Shown here in pieces: positions 29,121-38,304 of a stretch of DNA of 64,000 nt. How positions within the stretch are numbered: the stretch's first letter is position 1; every line of letters begins with the position of its first letter. The DNA comes from Chelatococcus caeni (lineage in GTDB: Bacteria > Pseudomonadota > Alphaproteobacteria > Rhizobiales > Beijerinckiaceae): the NCBI RefSeq assembly GCF_014196925.1, contig NZ_JACIEN010000008.1:181924-245923 (forward strand). Direction: 5' to 3'. A model generated the notes under the pieces. It searched no databases, had not been told where the DNA came from, and saw only the letters and a list, made by a program, of their open reading frames with translations. The translations under genes were made by a program, and so were the position numbers.

Positions 29121-29644
29121 GCTCTGTTCTCCTCACCTGTTCCGGCTGCCGGAAGGGGACCGGCGGCACCCTCGCCGTCGTTGTGCGCAAACTGCTGCTT
29201 CGCCTGCTGGGACCGCTCGGTGGCCGTGCGCAGCATGTCGGCGATGCCGATGCCGCCCGACGCCGCCACCTGCTCGCCCATCTTCTCCGCGAGCATCGAC
29301 TTCCAGATCTTGCCGGCCGTCCCGGTGCCGAAGACGACCTCGCCGTTCTCCGGCAGCATGGCCTCGATGAAATTCTGGAGAACGAAGGCCTCGAATTTCC
29401 GATAAGGGTCGCCGTCGCTCTTGCGCACCGAGGCGGCGCGGCTGCGCATCGCCGTCAGGGCGCCCTCCACGTCGTGCGTCGAGCCGAGCACCGGCGGGCG
29501 GACGGCGTCGAAGGTATCGGCGAAATCGACGCCGGCGGCGCTCGCCGGCATGCTCTGCAGGCGCTGGAGCGCGGCCTGATAGCGTGACGGCTCGACGGCG
29601 CGCGTCACCTCGAGCACGATATCCGACGGCGGCTGAATGGCCAT
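29117..29644 (-). CDS. rod-binding protein (FlgJ N-terminal domain only)
   Basis: 175 residues carrying the rod-binding domain of FlgJ (KFEAFVLQNFIEAMLPEN followed by GKIWKSMLAEKMGEQVAAS and IGIADML, about 85-140). The peptidoglycan hydrolase domain found in enteric FlgJ is absent, as usual in Alphaproteobacteria. The hydrolase is probably supplied by the separate lytic transglycosylase at 55473-56048. It caps the growing rod in the periplasm. The 73-base gap upstream separates it from fliJ. Confidence 0.85.
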   Translation of the reverse strand: MAIQPPSDIVLEVTRAVEPSRYQAALQRLQSMPASAAGVDFADTFDAVRPPVLGSTHDVEGALTAMRSRAASVRKSDGDPYRKFEAFVLQNFIEAMLPENGEVVFGTGTAGKIWKSMLAEKMGEQVAASGGIGIADMLRTATERSQQAKQQFAHNDGEGAAGPLPAAGTGEENRA

Positions 29645-29717
29645 GGCTTACCCTTTTCACGGCGCAGAGCGGATAGAGTCTGTGCGCCGTGGGGTAATTT
29701 GCCCGCGCTGGCTTATG

Positions 29718-30116
29718 TCAGGCTTGCGTCGCGCGCGCCTGCAGGGCGTCGAGGATCTCCGCGAGGCTGCGCTTGTCCTCCTCCTCACGGGAGGAGCGCG
29801 CCACCTTGGCCGCGTGCCGCTCAACGCGCTTGAGCTTCATCGCCTCCTGCAGCACCTGCTGCGCCTGCGTCTGCCGCGCCGCCTCCAGCTCCCCGGCGTG
29901 GCCCGCGAGCCGGTGGAGATGACGGGCCATCGTTTCCACGAACAGGCCGTGCAGCGGCTCGCCTTCGTTGAGGCTCGCCAGGATGTCCGTCTGCGCGCGG
30001 GAGAGCTCGGCCTGCTGGCGCTCGATTTCGACGAGCTTCGCCTCCGCCATGCGGCAAAGCCGCTCCTGCACGTCCATGAGGCGGCGCATCTTGTCCAGTC
30101 TGCGGCGGGCGTCCAT
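29718..30116 (-). CDS. fliJ: FliJ-like coiled-coil export protein
   Basis: 132 residues, almost wholly charged helix suited to a coiled coil (MRRLMDVQERLCRMAEAKL ... LKRVERHAAKVARSSREEE), the shape of FliJ, which activates the FliI ATPase and escorts chaperones to FlhA. Sequence is weakly conserved in this family, so the call leans on length, helix pattern and position 3 bases after fliR. fliI itself lies upstream in the same run. Confidence 0.65.
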   Translation of the reverse strand: MDARRRLDKMRRLMDVQERLCRMAEAKLVEIERQQAELSRAQTDILASLNEGEPLHGLFVETMARHLHRLAGHAGELEAARQTQAQQVLQEAMKLKRVERHAAKVARSSREEEDKRSLAEILDALQARATQA

Positions 30117-30119
30117 GGG

Positions 30120-30875
30120 CTATCCGTTCCGGAGCCACTCGGCGAAGCCGAGCATGAAGAGGGTCATGTATTCACGGAAGAGAAGGTAGAAGATCAACAG
30201 TCCGAGCCCGATCACGAGCGGCATCATGATGAAGTAGATCGGCAATTGCGGCGTCAGTTTGTTGGCGACGCCGATGGCGAAGTTGATGACGAGCGAATAG
30301 ATGATGAAGGGGCTGCTGATGCGCAAGGCGATGAGGAAGGCGTCCGTCAGCTTGTCGACGACCTCCGTCAGCGCCAGGCGCGTGCCGAAGGTCTCGCCCG
30401 GCGGCAGCCGCTGGTAGGACGCGACGAGGCCGCGCAGCAGCTCCCAGTGCAGATCGGCGAAGAAGACGAGCGCGACCGCCGTCAGGGTGATCAGCGTCGC
30501 GAGCGACGGCAGGCTCTCGCCGTCATCGACCGGCGTGCCGAGCATGCCGCCGATGCCGATGGCCATGGCGATGGCGACGGCCAGCGTCTCGAGCGCCATG
30601 AAGAACAGGCGCGCCATGAAGCCGATGACGAAGCCGGTGAAGGTCTCGAAAGCGATCAGGCGCAGCATGTCGGCCGGAGCCGCATCTCCCACCCGCGCGC
30701 CGACCGGCCCCAGCAGCAGCGGCGTCAGCGCGAGCGAGACGGTGAGCGCGATGAACAGGCGCACGCGCGTCGGCACGCGTGCGCTCGAAAAGCCGGGCGC
30801 GACGATGAGGCAGCCGCCGATGCGGCAGAAGATCAGGAAGACGGCGAGGAGCGACTGCGAAAGCTGAGCGCTCAC
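30120..30875 (-). CDS. fliR: FliR flagellar export gate protein
   Basis: 251 residues with about six membrane helices and the FliR hallmarks ([30 protein letters not shown]). It forms the export gate with FliP and FliQ. The start is a GTG whose last two bases overlap the flhA stop (GTGA, four-base overlap), giving the normal FliR length; a much longer upstream frame is an artefact of flhA. Confidence 0.94.
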   Translation of the reverse strand: MSAQLSQSLLAVFLIFCRIGGCLIVAPGFSSARVPTRVRLFIALTVSLALTPLLLGPVGARVGDAAPADMLRLIAFETFTGFVIGFMARLFFMALETLAVAIAMAIGIGGMLGTPVDDGESLPSLATLITLTAVALVFFADLHWELLRGLVASYQRLPPGETFGTRLALTEVVDKLTDAFLIALRISSPFIIYSLVINFAIGVANKLTPQLPIYFIMMPLVIGLGLLIFYLLFREYMTLFMLGFAEWLRNG

Positions 30876-32959
30876 GAGATGGTTCCGAGCGACTTGATCT
30901 CGATGCCCCGCGCGATCTCGACGTGCGACAGCACCGGCAGGGTCGGGAACAGCCGCTCGACGATCATGCGCACGTAGGGCCGGGCGTCGGGCGCGGTGAC
31001 GAGGACGAAGGTGGCGCCCTCGTTGAGGTGCCGGCGGATGACCTGCGAGGCCTCGTTGCCGAACTGCTCGACGAGGCGCGGGTCGATGTCGAACTCGACG
31101 ACGTCGCCGCGGGCGTCGCGCTTGAGACTCTGGTGGAAGGCAAGGTCCCAGCGGTTGCCGAGGCGCAGCACGCTGAGCACGCCGTTCTCCGCGAGGTCGC
31201 CGCAGATCTGCGGGGCGATGCGCATGCGCACGTGCTCGGCGACCTGCTCGGACCGGCGCGCATGCGGCACGATCTCGGCGATGGCCTCGAGGATGAGGTG
31301 CAGGTTGCGGATGGAGACGCCCTCGGCGAGGAGCAGCTTCAGCACCGCCTGCAGGCCGGAATAGGAGATCTGCGCCGGGCAGATGTCGTCGATCAGGCGC
31401 TTGTACTCGGGGTCGAGCCGATCGAGCAGCCCGCGCATGTCCTTGTAGGACAGGAGCTGCGAGAGGTTGTTGCGGATGATCTCGCTGAGGTGCGTCAGCA
31501 GCACCGAGACGTTGTCGACGGTGGTGAAGCCCTGCCGGCGCACTTCGTTCGAATAGGTTTCCGCCACCCACATGGCCTTGATGCCGAAGGCTGGCTCCCG
31601 CGTCAGTTCGCCAGGCACGTCCGGCTGCGGGCCGTCGCCGGTGACGACGAGCATCTCGCCGATCCGCATCTCCTGGGTAGCGACGACGGTGCCGTGGATC
31701 TTGACCTGGTAGGTCTTGCCGGGCAGCGACAACGTGTCGGTCAGCTTGATGTCAGGCACCACGAAGCCGTACTGCTGCGCGAACTTGCGCCGCATCTTGC
31801 CGACCCGGTGGGCAAGCTCGCCGTGGGCATTGAGCAGCTTCATCGACAGCTGCTTGCCGAGGCACAGTTCGATCTCGGCCGTCTTGAGCGATTCCTTGAC
31901 CGAATCCTGCGCCTCGCGCTTGGTCTGCTCTTCCTTTTCCTTGACCTTGGCGGCGGCGGCAGCCTCCCGCTCGGCGATGCGGCGGGGGATGGCGTAGCCG
32001 ACGAAAGCCATGAGGCCGCCGAGCGCGACGAAGGGCAGGAACGGCAGGCCCGGCACGACGGCCATCGTGAACATGAGGCCGGCCGCCACGAACAGCGCCT
32101 TGGGATAGGTGCCGAGCTGGCCGAGCACCGCCTGCTCGGCCGAGCCGCGCGTGCCGCCCTTGGAGACGAGGAGGCCGGCGGCCAGCGAGACGATGAGCGC
32201 CGGGATCTGCGAGACGAGGCCGTCGCCGACGGACAGCTTGGTGAAGACGTCGGCGGCCTGGGCCAGCGACATGTTGTGTCGCGTGACGCCGATGATGATG
32301 CCGCCGAAGATGTTGACCGCGGTGATGATGAGGCTCGCCACCGCCTCGCCGCGCACGAACTTCGAGGCACCGTCCATGGAGCCGAAGAAGGCGCTCTCCT
32401 CCTCGAGCTCGCGCCGGCGCCGCTGCGCTTCCTTCTCGTCGATGGTGCCGGCCGACAGGTCAGCGTCGATGGCCATCTGCTTGCCGGGGATGGCGTCGAG
32501 GGTGAAGCGGGCGCCCACCTCCGCGATACGCGTCGCACCCTTGGTGATGACGAGGAAGTTGACGGTGATGAGGATGAGGAAGACGACGATGCCGATGACG
32601 AAGTCACCGCTCATCACGAACTGCGAGAAGCCGTTGATGATGTAGCCGGCGGCCGTGACGCCCTGGTCGCCGTGGGCGAGGATGAGGCGCGTCGTGGCGA
32701 TGGACAGGGCGAGGCGCAGCATCGTGGCGATGAGCAGCACCTGCGGAAAGGCGGAAAATTCGAGCGGCTTGTGGATCCACAAGGCCACCATGAGGATGAG
32801 CACGGAAAAGGCGATCGACAGGGCCAGGCCCATGTCGATGAGGAACGTCGGAACCGGCAGGAAGAGGATGGTGAGGATGGCGATGATGCCGATGGCGAAG
32901 CCGACATCGAGCCCCCTGCGCCCGCCTGCCGCCGCCTGCCCCGCCGTCACGTCCGACAT
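30872..32959 (-). CDS. flhA: FlhA export gate protein
   Basis: 695 residues: eight N-terminal membrane helices (about 20-330) with the family signature around [20 protein letters not shown] and [10 protein letters not shown], then a large cytoplasmic domain (about 360-695) that docks chaperone-substrate complexes. Length is normal for FlhA. Lies between fliQ and fliR as in rhizobia, overlapping fliR by four bases. Confidence 0.97.
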   Translation of the reverse strand: MSDVTAGQAAAGGRRGLDVGFAIGIIAILTILFLPVPTFLIDMGLALSIAFSVLILMVALWIHKPLEFSAFPQVLLIATMLRLALSIATTRLILAHGDQGVTAAGYIINGFSQFVMSGDFVIGIVVFLILITVNFLVITKGATRIAEVGARFTLDAIPGKQMAIDADLSAGTIDEKEAQRRRRELEEESAFFGSMDGASKFVRGEAVASLIITAVNIFGGIIIGVTRHNMSLAQAADVFTKLSVGDGLVSQIPALIVSLAAGLLVSKGGTRGSAEQAVLGQLGTYPKALFVAAGLMFTMAVVPGLPFLPFVALGGLMAFVGYAIPRRIAEREAAAAAKVKEKEEQTKREAQDSVKESLKTAEIELCLGKQLSMKLLNAHGELAHRVGKMRRKFAQQYGFVVPDIKLTDTLSLPGKTYQVKIHGTVVATQEMRIGEMLVVTGDGPQPDVPGELTREPAFGIKAMWVAETYSNEVRRQGFTTVDNVSVLLTHLSEIIRNNLSQLLSYKDMRGLLDRLDPEYKRLIDDICPAQISYSGLQAVLKLLLAEGVSIRNLHLILEAIAEIVPHARRSEQVAEHVRMRIAPQICGDLAENGVLSVLRLGNRWDLAFHQSLKRDARGDVVEFDIDPRLVEQFGNEASQVIRRHLNEGATFVLVTAPDARPYVRMIVERLFPTLPVLSHVEIARGIEIKSLGTIS

Positions 32960-32995
32960 CGCCTGTTCCCTCGTTTGCCGCGTCGGCCCGCCGCC

Positions 32996-33262
32996 TCAGA
33001 AGCCAGTGGTGATGCGGCCGTAGACCTGTTCGGTAAAGGCGAAGATCTGCGCCCCGGTGAACGAGCCGGTGAGCGCGATGACCACGAAGATGGCGAGGAT
33101 CTTCGGAATGAAGGTCAGCGTCATCTCCTGGACCTGGGTGAGCGCCTGCATGAGCGCGATGCCGACGCCGACGAGCATCGCCGCGGCGACGGCCGGCCCC
33201 GCCCCGATGATGATCGTCCAGATGGCCATCTGGACGATGTCGAGCGCATCAGCCTCGTTCAT
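32996..33262 (-). CDS. fliQ: FliQ export gate protein
   Basis: 88 residues with two membrane helices (about 15-38 and 51-73) and the conserved VQEMTLTFIPK between them. Part of the FliPQR pore. Starts 4 bases after flgD. Confidence 0.95.
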   Translation of the reverse strand: MNEADALDIVQMAIWTIIIGAGPAVAAAMLVGVGIALMQALTQVQEMTLTFIPKILAIFVVIALTGSFTGAQIFAFTEQVYGRITTGF

Positions 33263-33266
33263 CGGC

Positions 33267-33668
33267 TCAGCTGATGTTGACGCCCGGGCCGAGCAGCACG
33301 CGCGTGCCGTCCTCGAGCTCCGCGACGGCACCCTCGTCGTAGATCCAGACCGACTTGACCGTGCCGGAGATGCTCTCGTCCGCCGTCGTCAGCGTGCGCC
33401 CGATGATCCCGTCGATCTGCTGCAGGGAGCTGGCGACGAGGAGGGAATCGAGCTTCTTGTTCATCATCACGCTCTGCTCCACCTGCGAGAAGGTGGCGAG
33501 CTGCGCCATGTACTGCGTCGAATCCATCGGCTCCGTCGGATCCTGGTTCTTCAGCTGGGCGACGAGGAGCTTGAGGAAGGTGTCGTAATCGACCGAGGTC
33601 TTCGACGTGCCCGCCGACTGATTGGTCGGCGTGTTGTTCGTCACGTTGGATACCGAGGGTACGGTCAT
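33267..33668 (-). CDS. flgD: FlgD hook-capping scaffold protein
   Basis: 133 residues with the FlgD N-terminal signature DTFLKLLVAQLKNQDPTEPMD and QLATFSQVEQ. It is short compared with enteric FlgD (about 230), lacking most of the C-terminal Ig/Tudor part, as in rhizobial FlgD. It caps the hook during assembly. Confidence 0.94.
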   Translation of the reverse strand: MTVPSVSNVTNNTPTNQSAGTSKTSVDYDTFLKLLVAQLKNQDPTEPMDSTQYMAQLATFSQVEQSVMMNKKLDSLLVASSLQQIDGIIGRTLTTADESISGTVKSVWIYDEGAVAELEDGTRVLLGPGVNIS

Positions 33669-33698
33669 GGGTCTTCTCCCGGGTGTCTGGCCCTGCGC

Positions 33699-34145
33699 CT
33701 AGCCGGCCTGCTTGCGCAGGAGCGGCGCCTCGGCCTCCCGCTCGTGCTCGTCGAGGAGCGGCAGCTCGTCGCAGTAGAGACCGCGCAGGACGCGCATGGC
33801 CTCGAAGGGGCGCCCCTCTTCCGCAAGCCCTCGCACCTTCTCGAGCGTCTCGAGAAAGGGCGCTTCAGGCGCCTGGCTGTAGCTGCAGGGGACGAGATCG
33901 AAGAGCTGGCGGAACAGCTTCAGCGTTTCCTGCGCCGTGGCCGGATCCATCAGCATCGTCTGCAGCACGAAGTAGAGGCGCTTCAGCGGCGTCGTCGCGT
34001 CCTCGATCTGCAGGACGTGGTTCTCCATGAGGAAGGTCGCGTCGTTGAGCAGCTCGATCGCGACCTTGCGATCGACCCTCAGCACCGCGCCGTTGATGTA
34101 GATACGCTCGCCGGCACGCAGCGACAGTTGCATCGAACGCTTCAT
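33699..34145 (-). CDS. flbT: FlbT flagellin translation regulator
   Basis: 148 residues matching FlbT (LSLRAGERIYINGAVLRVDRK, followed by NHVLQIEDATTPLKRLYFVL). In Caulobacter FlbT binds the 5' leader of flagellin mRNA and stops its translation until the hook is built. The ATG overlaps the flaF stop by four bases; an ATG four codons later is also possible. Confidence 0.93.
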   Translation of the reverse strand: MKRSMQLSLRAGERIYINGAVLRVDRKVAIELLNDATFLMENHVLQIEDATTPLKRLYFVLQTMLMDPATAQETLKLFRQLFDLVPCSYSQAPEAPFLETLEKVRGLAEEGRPFEAMRVLRGLYCDELPLLDEHEREAEAPLLRKQAG

Positions 34146-34489
34146 GCAAGACCGTTCCGAATGGCGGAGTTGACCTCGATCAGGGCGGAGAAGCTGCCGG
34201 CCATCTCCTGCCGGAGGCGCTGCGCTTCGCGCAGAACCCACAGGCCGATGGAGATGAGGCTCGCGCGCAGCTCCTGCGGCAGTCCGTTTTCTTCGCTCGC
34301 CAGATCCTCGATGAGGAGGTTCCACAACCGGTTGAGGAAATAGATCGCCTCCACGGCCTCGCGCGAATCGGCGCCCTTCGCTTCGGCCGCCTGCATCAGC
34401 TCGATGGCGTGATCGAAGGCCATGCGCTCGCGCGCCCTGCCCTCCGAAGCCGCGTCGTCGAGGATTTCCGCATAGGAATGCCGATACAT
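34142..34489 (-). CDS. flaF: FlaF flagellin synthesis regulator
   Basis: 115 residues of the FlaF family (HAIELMQAAEAKG, AIYFLNRLWNLLIEDLAS, LRASLISIGLWVLREA). FlaF works with FlbT and is needed for flagellin production or secretion in Alphaproteobacteria. Starts 21 bases after flgL. Confidence 0.93.
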   Translation of the reverse strand: MYRHSYAEILDDAASEGRARERMAFDHAIELMQAAEAKGADSREAVEAIYFLNRLWNLLIEDLASEENGLPQELRASLISIGLWVLREAQRLRQEMAGSFSALIEVNSAIRNGLA

Positions 34490-34510
34490 CCGTCCGCCTC
34501 ACTAACAGGG

Positions 34511-35554
34511 TTACAGATATCTGAGCAGGCTGAGGCTCTGCAGGCGAACCGTCAGGGAATAGGACATCTCGATCTGCGTCAGGATCGCGTCGAGCCGCAC
34601 CTTCGCCTCGGCCGGATCGACATCCTCCAGCTTCCCGACACGGGTGGCGAGGATCTTCTTCTGCGCCTCCATGTTGGTGTTGGCGGTCTCGATCCGGTTC
34701 TGGGCCACGCCCATCTGCGCCTCGATGTCGATGATCTGCGCGATGGCGCCGCCCATCAGCTCCGTCGCCTTGTCGATCACCACCTGCAGCGCTTCAGTGT
34801 TGAGCTTGTCGCTGCCGAGGTCGAAGACCATCGTGTAGGCGGCGGCGAGCTGGCGCAGGGCCGCGTCGTTGGCCGAGACGGAGGAGGTGAGCGTCTCGCT
34901 CTGCGAGATGCGGCTGCGCTGGGCGTTGTCGGAGGCGTTGGACCAGTCCGCCCACTGGGCGTCGTCGAAGAAGAGATCGGAGAAGGCGTTGTCGAGGAAC
35001 GTCGCCATGTCCGCCGCCGGGATGTTGGCGACGGCCGGGTCGTCCTGCGTCATGCCGAATTCGGCGAGGAAGGCCGCATCGAGGGCGGCCTTGTTGGCCG
35101 AGCCGGCGGCATAGTTGTTGACCGGCGTGACGCCGCTGTTGGTGCCGCCGAAGAGGAACTGGCCGTCGACGGCCGAGTTCAGGCTCCCGATCAGCGCGGC
35201 GAGCTTGTCACGCGCCGCATTGCGGATCACCTCGCTGCCGCGCTGCGCATGCGGCACCGACAGGAGCTCGGCCTGGAACTCGTCGGCCATGGCGCGGATG
35301 TTGCCGAGCGCCTCGACCGTCACGTCGAGCCGCGTCTTGGTGCGGCTGTTGGCGTCGATCATCGCCGTCAGGTTGTCGTACTCGGCCCGCAGCGACACGG
35401 CCTGGCTCGTCCTGCCGCCGAGGGTGAGGCCGACATCGGCATGGCGGCCGGTGGCGATCTCCTGGTTGTGGCGCGCCGCATCCGCCTGCATACGCACGAG
35501 CGACGAGCGCGGCGAGTTGAGCAGCGAATAAGTGGAGATGAACGTCGTCTTCAT
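34511..35554 (-). CDS. flgL: FlgL hook-filament junction protein
   Basis: 347 residues with flagellin-like N-terminal helices (LNSPRSSLVRMQADAARHN, the rhizobial FlgL start), ADEFQAELL, and C-terminal helices ending SLTVRLQSLSLLRYL. It forms the second junction ring between hook and filament. Five bases separate it from flgK. The longer open frame upstream is read-through of flgK in another frame. Confidence 0.92.
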   Translation of the reverse strand: MKTTFISTYSLLNSPRSSLVRMQADAARHNQEIATGRHADVGLTLGGRTSQAVSLRAEYDNLTAMIDANSRTKTRLDVTVEALGNIRAMADEFQAELLSVPHAQRGSEVIRNAARDKLAALIGSLNSAVDGQFLFGGTNSGVTPVNNYAAGSANKAALDAAFLAEFGMTQDDPAVANIPAADMATFLDNAFSDLFFDDAQWADWSNASDNAQRSRISQSETLTSSVSANDAALRQLAAAYTMVFDLGSDKLNTEALQVVIDKATELMGGAIAQIIDIEAQMGVAQNRIETANTNMEAQKKILATRVGKLEDVDPAEAKVRLDAILTQIEMSYSLTVRLQSLSLLRYL

Positions 35555-35559
35555 GGCGC

Positions 35560-36972
35560 TTACCTCACCGCCTCGAGGAGCGAGCGCAGCATCTCGTCGA
35601 TCACCGCGATGAGACGCGAGGCTGCCGAATAGGAGCGCTCGAGCTGGAGCTGCAGCGCGAGCTCGTCGTCGAGATTGACGCCCGTCGCGGTCGACAGCGC
35701 ATCGGAGGCGCGGGCCAGCACCGTTTCCTGGTAGGCGGCGTCGGTCTGCGCGCTCGAGCGCCGGGCCTCCAGCCAGCCGACCGAGGAGGAGGAGAAATCG
35801 ACCAGCGAGCCGCTCGTCTGGATGCCGGCGGCCGGGTCGAAGCCACGCGTCGCATTGAACCGGTCGATGAGCTCGAAGAGACGCGCCGAATAGCTCGCTT
35901 CTCCGGTCGGGTTGGTGTCGCCGTCGCGCAACTCGTCGAGCGAGCCGCCCTGGTCGGGGTCGTAGGCCGCGTTGATGCGGATGTCGGCCGCAAGGCCCGG
36001 GCGCAGTCCGCCGCCCGCGGGCAGACCGACCTGGGTGAAGAGCCCGCCCGCCGCCGTGCCGGTGTCGAAGATGTCGATGACGGCGCGAGCGATCTCGTCG
36101 AGCTGGTTTTGGTAGGCGACGGTCGTCACGTCGCGCACTTCCATCAGCCCGACGATGCGGCCCGAGCGCAGCGGCATCGTGGTGTTGCCGGTGACCGGCA
36201 CGCCGTCGATGACGACCTGGTTGCCAACCGTCGTCGCGCCATAGACCAGCGTCGGCGTGAACTCGACCTTGCGGGCGCTCGTCTCGAACAGCGTCACGCC
36301 GCCGTCCGTGTAGAGCACCATGTCGTTGTTTTCGCGCGTGACGACGTTGACCCCGATCTCCTCCGAGATCTGGGCGAGCACCATGTCGCGCTTGTCGAGC
36401 AGGTCGGTGACGTCGGCGCCGGTCGCCGTGCCTTTCACCACCGCCCGGTTGAGCTCCTCGAACTGCGACAGGAGGTCGTTGACGCGCGAGACCGACTTGG
36501 CGATCTCGGCATCCGCCTCCTGGCGGGTCGTGGTGACGGTCTTGGCCGCCTCGTTCAGCGTCGTGACGAGCCCGCTCGCCTGGCTCAGCACCTGGCCTGC
36601 CAGGACCTTGTCCTGCGGCGCGTTGGCATATTGGTTGAGCGCGTCGAGCAGCTTGCCGAGGCGAGCGGCGGGCGAGCGCGCATCTTCCGTGTCGCCCACC
36701 GTCTGGTGCAGCTTGTCGAGCCCCTCGAGCCGCGCCTGGCTCGCCGCCGTGCGCGAGGTGGCGTCGAGCATGCGGTAGTAGAGGGAGGTGTCGGCCGCCC
36801 GGCCGATGGAGACGATGCGCACGCTGCCGTCGCCGGCCGTGACGGACATCGCGATCTTGCGCGAGTAGCTCGGATCGAGCGCCCCGCTGGTATTGGCTCC
36901 CGACACGGCGATCTGCGTCGAGGTCGTCAGCAGGGACGAGCGGGCCGTGTTGAGGGCGACGGAAAGGCTCAT
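35560..36972 (-). CDS. flgK: FlgK hook-filament junction protein
   Basis: 470 residues: N-terminal rod-type helices with SLLTTSTQIAVSGANTSGA, the D1 pattern QFEELNRAV, DLLDKRDMVLAQISEEIGV, and a C-terminal helix LQLQLERSYSAASRLIAVIDEM. It forms the first junction ring above the hook. Length is at the lower end for FlgK. Confidence 0.94.
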   Translation of the reverse strand: MSLSVALNTARSSLLTTSTQIAVSGANTSGALDPSYSRKIAMSVTAGDGSVRIVSIGRAADTSLYYRMLDATSRTAASQARLEGLDKLHQTVGDTEDARSPAARLGKLLDALNQYANAPQDKVLAGQVLSQASGLVTTLNEAAKTVTTTRQEADAEIAKSVSRVNDLLSQFEELNRAVVKGTATGADVTDLLDKRDMVLAQISEEIGVNVVTRENNDMVLYTDGGVTLFETSARKVEFTPTLVYGATTVGNQVVIDGVPVTGNTTMPLRSGRIVGLMEVRDVTTVAYQNQLDEIARAVIDIFDTGTAAGGLFTQVGLPAGGGLRPGLAADIRINAAYDPDQGGSLDELRDGDTNPTGEASYSARLFELIDRFNATRGFDPAAGIQTSGSLVDFSSSSVGWLEARRSSAQTDAAYQETVLARASDALSTATGVNLDDELALQLQLERSYSAASRLIAVIDEMLRSLLEAVR

Positions 36973-37008
36973 GACGAGGGCTCCGGCAAGGCTGTGTAGG
37001 ACGTCCCG

Positions 37009-38217
37009 TCAGCGCTTGAGGTTCATGAGAACGTCGAGCAGCTCGGAACCCGTCTGGAACACCTTGGAATTGGCGGTGTAGTTGCGCTGGGCCTCGATCA
37101 TGGCCGTCAGCTCCTCGCCCATGTCGACGTTGGATTGCTCGAGCGCGCCGGAGAGGATGGAGCCGAGCCCCGCCTGGCCGGGGAAGCCGACCTGCACGTT
37201 GCCGGACTCGATGCTGGCCGAATAGACGTTGCCGGCCTCGGGCGTCAGCTTGTCCGGGCTCGGCACGTTGGCGAGCGGGATGCGGTAGGTGGCGATGCGC
37301 GTGCCGTCCTCGTAGACGGCGTAGACCGTGCCGTCCTTGCCGAACTCCACCTTGTCGACCTGGCTCGGCGCGTTGCCGTTCACGATCGGGTCGAGCGGCG
37401 CATACTCGGAGGCGAGCTGCTGCATGCCCGAGAGGTCGAGCGTCATCGCCTGGCCGTTGGGAATGTTGATCGGCGTCAGCGCCGCGCCGGCGACGATCTG
37501 GCCGGAGGTGTCGAACTCGAGCGCGAACGGCCCGGCCGTCCAGCCCGCGGGCTCGACGCCGTCGATGGTGACCTGCCACTGCTGGTTGGCCGGCGCGAGC
37601 GGATCGAAATCGGTCATCTTCTCGAAGGTGACGTTGAACTGCACCTTGTTGCCGACGTTGTCGTAGACGATGAGCGAGGACTGGAACGTGTCGCCCAATG
37701 CCGCGGCGATGGGAAGGTTGCCGCCGAGCGAACCCTGCGTCGTCGGGTTGGCCGACATGGCGAGGTTGGCGAGATTGACCCGCTCGAGACCGTCGAGGCT
37801 GTTGAGCGTGACGTTCGGGTTGCCGTTCGTTAGCGGGTAGCCCATCAGGTAGTAGCCGGCGGTGTTGACGAGATTGCCCTCGCTATCGGGCACGAAGCTG
37901 CCGGCGCGCGTCAGATAGGGCGTGCCGCCTTCGTCCGACACCACGAAGAAGCCGTTGCCTTGCACCGCAAGGTCGGCAGAGGACGTCGTGAAGACCAGCG
38001 GCCCCTGCTGGCTGATGGAATAGCGGATGTTGGTGACGACGCTGCCCGAGTTGTAGCTGCCCTTGCCCGAGGAGAGCACGAGCGAGGAGAACTCCGCCGA
38101 GGCGCGCTTGTAGCCGACCGTGTTGGCGTTGGCGATGTTGTCGGCAACGGTGCCAAGCTTGTTCGACTGGGCATTCATGCCGGACACGCCGGTGCGCAGC
38201 ACACCATAAAGGCTCAT
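37009..38217 (-). CDS. flgE: FlgE hook protein
   Basis: 402 residues with the flagellar rod/hook N-terminal motif (TGVSGMNAQSNKLGTVADNI, ANANTVGYKR), the central FlgE domain, and the C-terminal motif EELTAMIEAQRNYTANSKV. Builds the hook. It is preceded by an 87-base gap after fliI. Confidence 0.95.
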   Translation of the reverse strand: MSLYGVLRTGVSGMNAQSNKLGTVADNIANANTVGYKRASAEFSSLVLSSGKGSYNSGSVVTNIRYSISQQGPLVFTTSSADLAVQGNGFFVVSDEGGTPYLTRAGSFVPDSEGNLVNTAGYYLMGYPLTNGNPNVTLNSLDGLERVNLANLAMSANPTTQGSLGGNLPIAAALGDTFQSSLIVYDNVGNKVQFNVTFEKMTDFDPLAPANQQWQVTIDGVEPAGWTAGPFALEFDTSGQIVAGAALTPINIPNGQAMTLDLSGMQQLASEYAPLDPIVNGNAPSQVDKVEFGKDGTVYAVYEDGTRIATYRIPLANVPSPDKLTPEAGNVYSASIESGNVQVGFPGQAGLGSILSGALEQSNVDMGEELTAMIEAQRNYTANSKVFQTGSELLDVLMNLKR

Positions 38218-38304
38218 GGGACCCTATCCTCGCTATCCGTGGTTGCCCCCAGTAAACGGGCAAAAGCTTGCGTGAAGCTGCCGCTTGCCGGCAGCCGTCC
38301 GGCG

